Source: Chengkuizengella axinellae
GTDB taxonomy: Bacteria; Bacillota; Bacilli; Paenibacillales; KCTC-33759
Assembly: GCF_030730905.1 (NCBI RefSeq)
Contig: NZ_JAVAMP010000005.1
Span: 163,990 to 227,989 of the forward strand
Length of the DNA: 64,000 nucleotides
Direction of reading: 5' to 3'
Shown here: positions 63,701 through 64,000 of the stretch, one piece after another
Numbering within the stretch: position 1 is the stretch's first letter
Layout: the number at the start of each line of letters is the position of its first letter
The notes under the pieces: model-generated
What the model was told of the DNA's origin: nothing
The model's database searches: none
What the model saw: the letters and a program-made list of their open reading frames with translations, nothing else
Made by a program: the position numbers and the translations under genes

Positions 63701-64000
63701 ATTTCAACTATTGCTGCTTCACTTGTTTTTGCTTCTGCACTTCCATCTCCCAAGTCTGTGACCGTAAAGGTAAAACTATCTTCTCCGTTATATCCTTTTG
63801 TTGGGGTATACGTCACTTTCGAGCCTTCCACTACTAATGTTCCGTTTTGAATACTGTCTTCATCTACACTAAAGATTAAGTCAGATGTCTCAGCGTCGCT
63901 ACCCGTTAAGATAATCTCTACGGATTCTCCTTCATTCGTTTCCACAGTTTGATTATTTGCTGCTGGTTTCGAATTCACTGGATTCACTGTGATCGTTACA
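60718..64000 (-). CDS. Large S-layer-homology surface protein, 5' part beyond the window
   Basis: The open frame runs through the window edge; the visible 1,090 or so residues are the C-terminal part. In order: a cadherin/Big-like domain with YNGEDSFTFTVTDLG, an irregular Ig region, a carboxypeptidase-regulatory-like domain (IIEGAKVTLFDSTGSI), an invasin-like Ig domain (NALLKDKDGNVIPGVDVEFTA, given in part), a module with DLDGDGKPDP and DFDGDGNIDF calcium-type loops, another regulatory-like domain, a Gly/Ser/Thr linker, a DUF11-like strand region, and three C-terminal SLH domains from about residue 905 (YIMGYPDGTF, FNGYTNNEFRPDQAITRAEL, INGYEDGTFKPSNSITRTE). The SLH domains bind pyruvylated cell-wall polymer. 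Probably a large adhesin or S-layer component. Confidence 0.9.
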   Translation of the reverse strand, partial: VTITVNPVNSKPAANNQTVETNEGESVEIILTGSDAETSDLIFSVDEDSIQNGTLVVEGSKVTYTPTKGYNGEDSFTFTVTDLGDGSAEAKTSEAAIVEILVKPYLDGWVGNREQGDETPIILLRGNPLKISAVSSLDADKVIATYSYKSNDLEIIEQVELTLSNEDTADLDNEKVWTNIEYYLPDHILQDEYEVTFIAYDASNNEVQTEDQIRIGEDNKFHVRTNINLEGTITDQETKEIIEGAKVTLFDSTGSIQIGEVFTKADGKYTFENIKTNTYLIVIQKSGYAVKRSSIYAIPENIEDTTIKKDFELVEFSLELFADPSAIVGDGKSTSQLNALLKDKDGNVIPGVDVEFTAPRGSFENSTDLLTAVSQTNEQGKAFVTYASEKIEGVNSQSIVVQAKAEYNGLIAIEQIIVTFLPGSVKGIVTQNEDLDGDGKPDPIEGATVIITKDFDGDGNIDFSEKAITDSEGKYSIAIPRGDVDYDVTIIKTIELDNETKEVEFHQSAEVGEVTGKGDEDFDSTKTITGLIASKESSGDSELTPPVDHNMKVYLKDSDDQYLLDNEGQPIGHTVDNNGIFNAEDIKLGEYTLEVRYVHDDGEEIIINEREDGTLPKVKVTDDGQLNIVEELIDPYGVITDQKTGEIIEGAKVILFYADTQRNRDNGITPGTRVELPELVDFAPNDNHNPQYSDSYGNYAYMVYSYTDYYLIATKNGYYTYTSPTISVEEAIVRHDIEMEKKPGGNSGGTESPSTGGEEENQMDVATNLSLEQSIYPEGSQAPVKVDFINLSEKMLNKGTLQVKIPSDVKVIDADGGIVEGTIISWDLENVASDEIISYEMMIELPMIDSEEKLLELTSDFIYSGELVHPEWAKSSVKLKVVSNRYGSHEHERYIMGYPDGTFKSEKSLTRAELAAMMARLIGKYNSEEAFYSDVDSEHWAYKYINVVTEEGLFNGYTNNEFRPDQAITRAELVSVMTRYLKLNVSAPIETHFEDIETHWAEAAIEALYRNGMINGYEDGTFKPSNSITRTETVVLINNMLYRGPLENIAPTFPDVDSSYWGFGHIEEASVSHESEYEERHEEFVKELKDQVE

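Overview
The window is A+T-rich DNA from a low-G+C Gram-positive bacterium. Strong AGGAGG-type ribosome binding sites, frequent TTG/GTG starts, Rho-independent terminators and typical Bacillales genes (YneF, YvbH, bacilliredoxin, YwmB-like protein, ComP-like kinase, GlnR/TnrA-type sites) point to Bacillales. The SLH-domain surface protein, the stalk-domain protein and several Cys-rich or small spore-type proteins suggest Paenibacillaceae or a close relative. The species cannot be fixed from the sequence. I see no rRNA, tRNA, CRISPR array, prophage or insertion-sequence transposase.

Layout. 0-10 kb: a superoxide dismutase with an extra N-terminal domain, a TetM-like ribosomal GTPase, an amidase, an AraC regulator coupled to a decayed tyrosine-phosphatase gene, and folE, yneF, queG and rnhA. 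10-18 kb: a GNAT enzyme, sodA, and a four-gene MacAB-like ABC export operon. 18-24.6 kb: a two-component system beside genes for secreted proteins; four promoters here carry the same 11-bp-phased direct repeats. 24.6-33 kb: mutY, an MFS exporter, an orphan ComP-like kinase, cadA with an ArsR regulator, and yvbH. 33.4-42.5 kb: nitrate and nitrite assimilation (nasC, nirD, nirB, narK) with an ANTAR antiterminator gene and a TrpD2-like gene. 42.6-53 kb: a lipoprotein cytochrome c, acpS, nadE, a bacilliredoxin, an aldo-keto reductase, a type I toxin-antitoxin locus, a pair of Cys-rich paralogues (one frameshifted), small membrane or secreted proteins, and a cluster of structured repeats. 53.4-60.2 kb: an operon for a D-Asp-ligase-like ATP-grasp enzyme, a divergent MurE-like ligase, an AsnB amidotransferase, a membrane-anchored C39 peptidase and an aspartate racemase. 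The right edge holds the C-terminal part of a large SLH-anchored surface protein.

How the parts work together. The nitrate region appears to have two levels of control. GlnR/TnrA-type boxes lie at the promoters of nirB-nirD-nasC and narK and upstream of the ANTAR gene. The two enzyme/transport transcripts also have leaders with paired hexaloop hairpins whose second hairpin is mutually exclusive with a terminator, which is the architecture recognised by ANTAR proteins. The VanRS-like two-component system probably controls its own gene and three neighbouring secreted-protein genes through CTTTAR repeats spaced 11 bp and placed 9-10 bp upstream of the -10 box. The 53-60 kb operon combines the enzymes needed to make D-Asp, attach it by an amide bond and amidate it, so a cell-wall cross-bridge or a related peptide polymer is the most economical idea. 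A family of palindromic intergenic elements with GGA-containing hexaloops occurs at least three more times in and around this part of the window.
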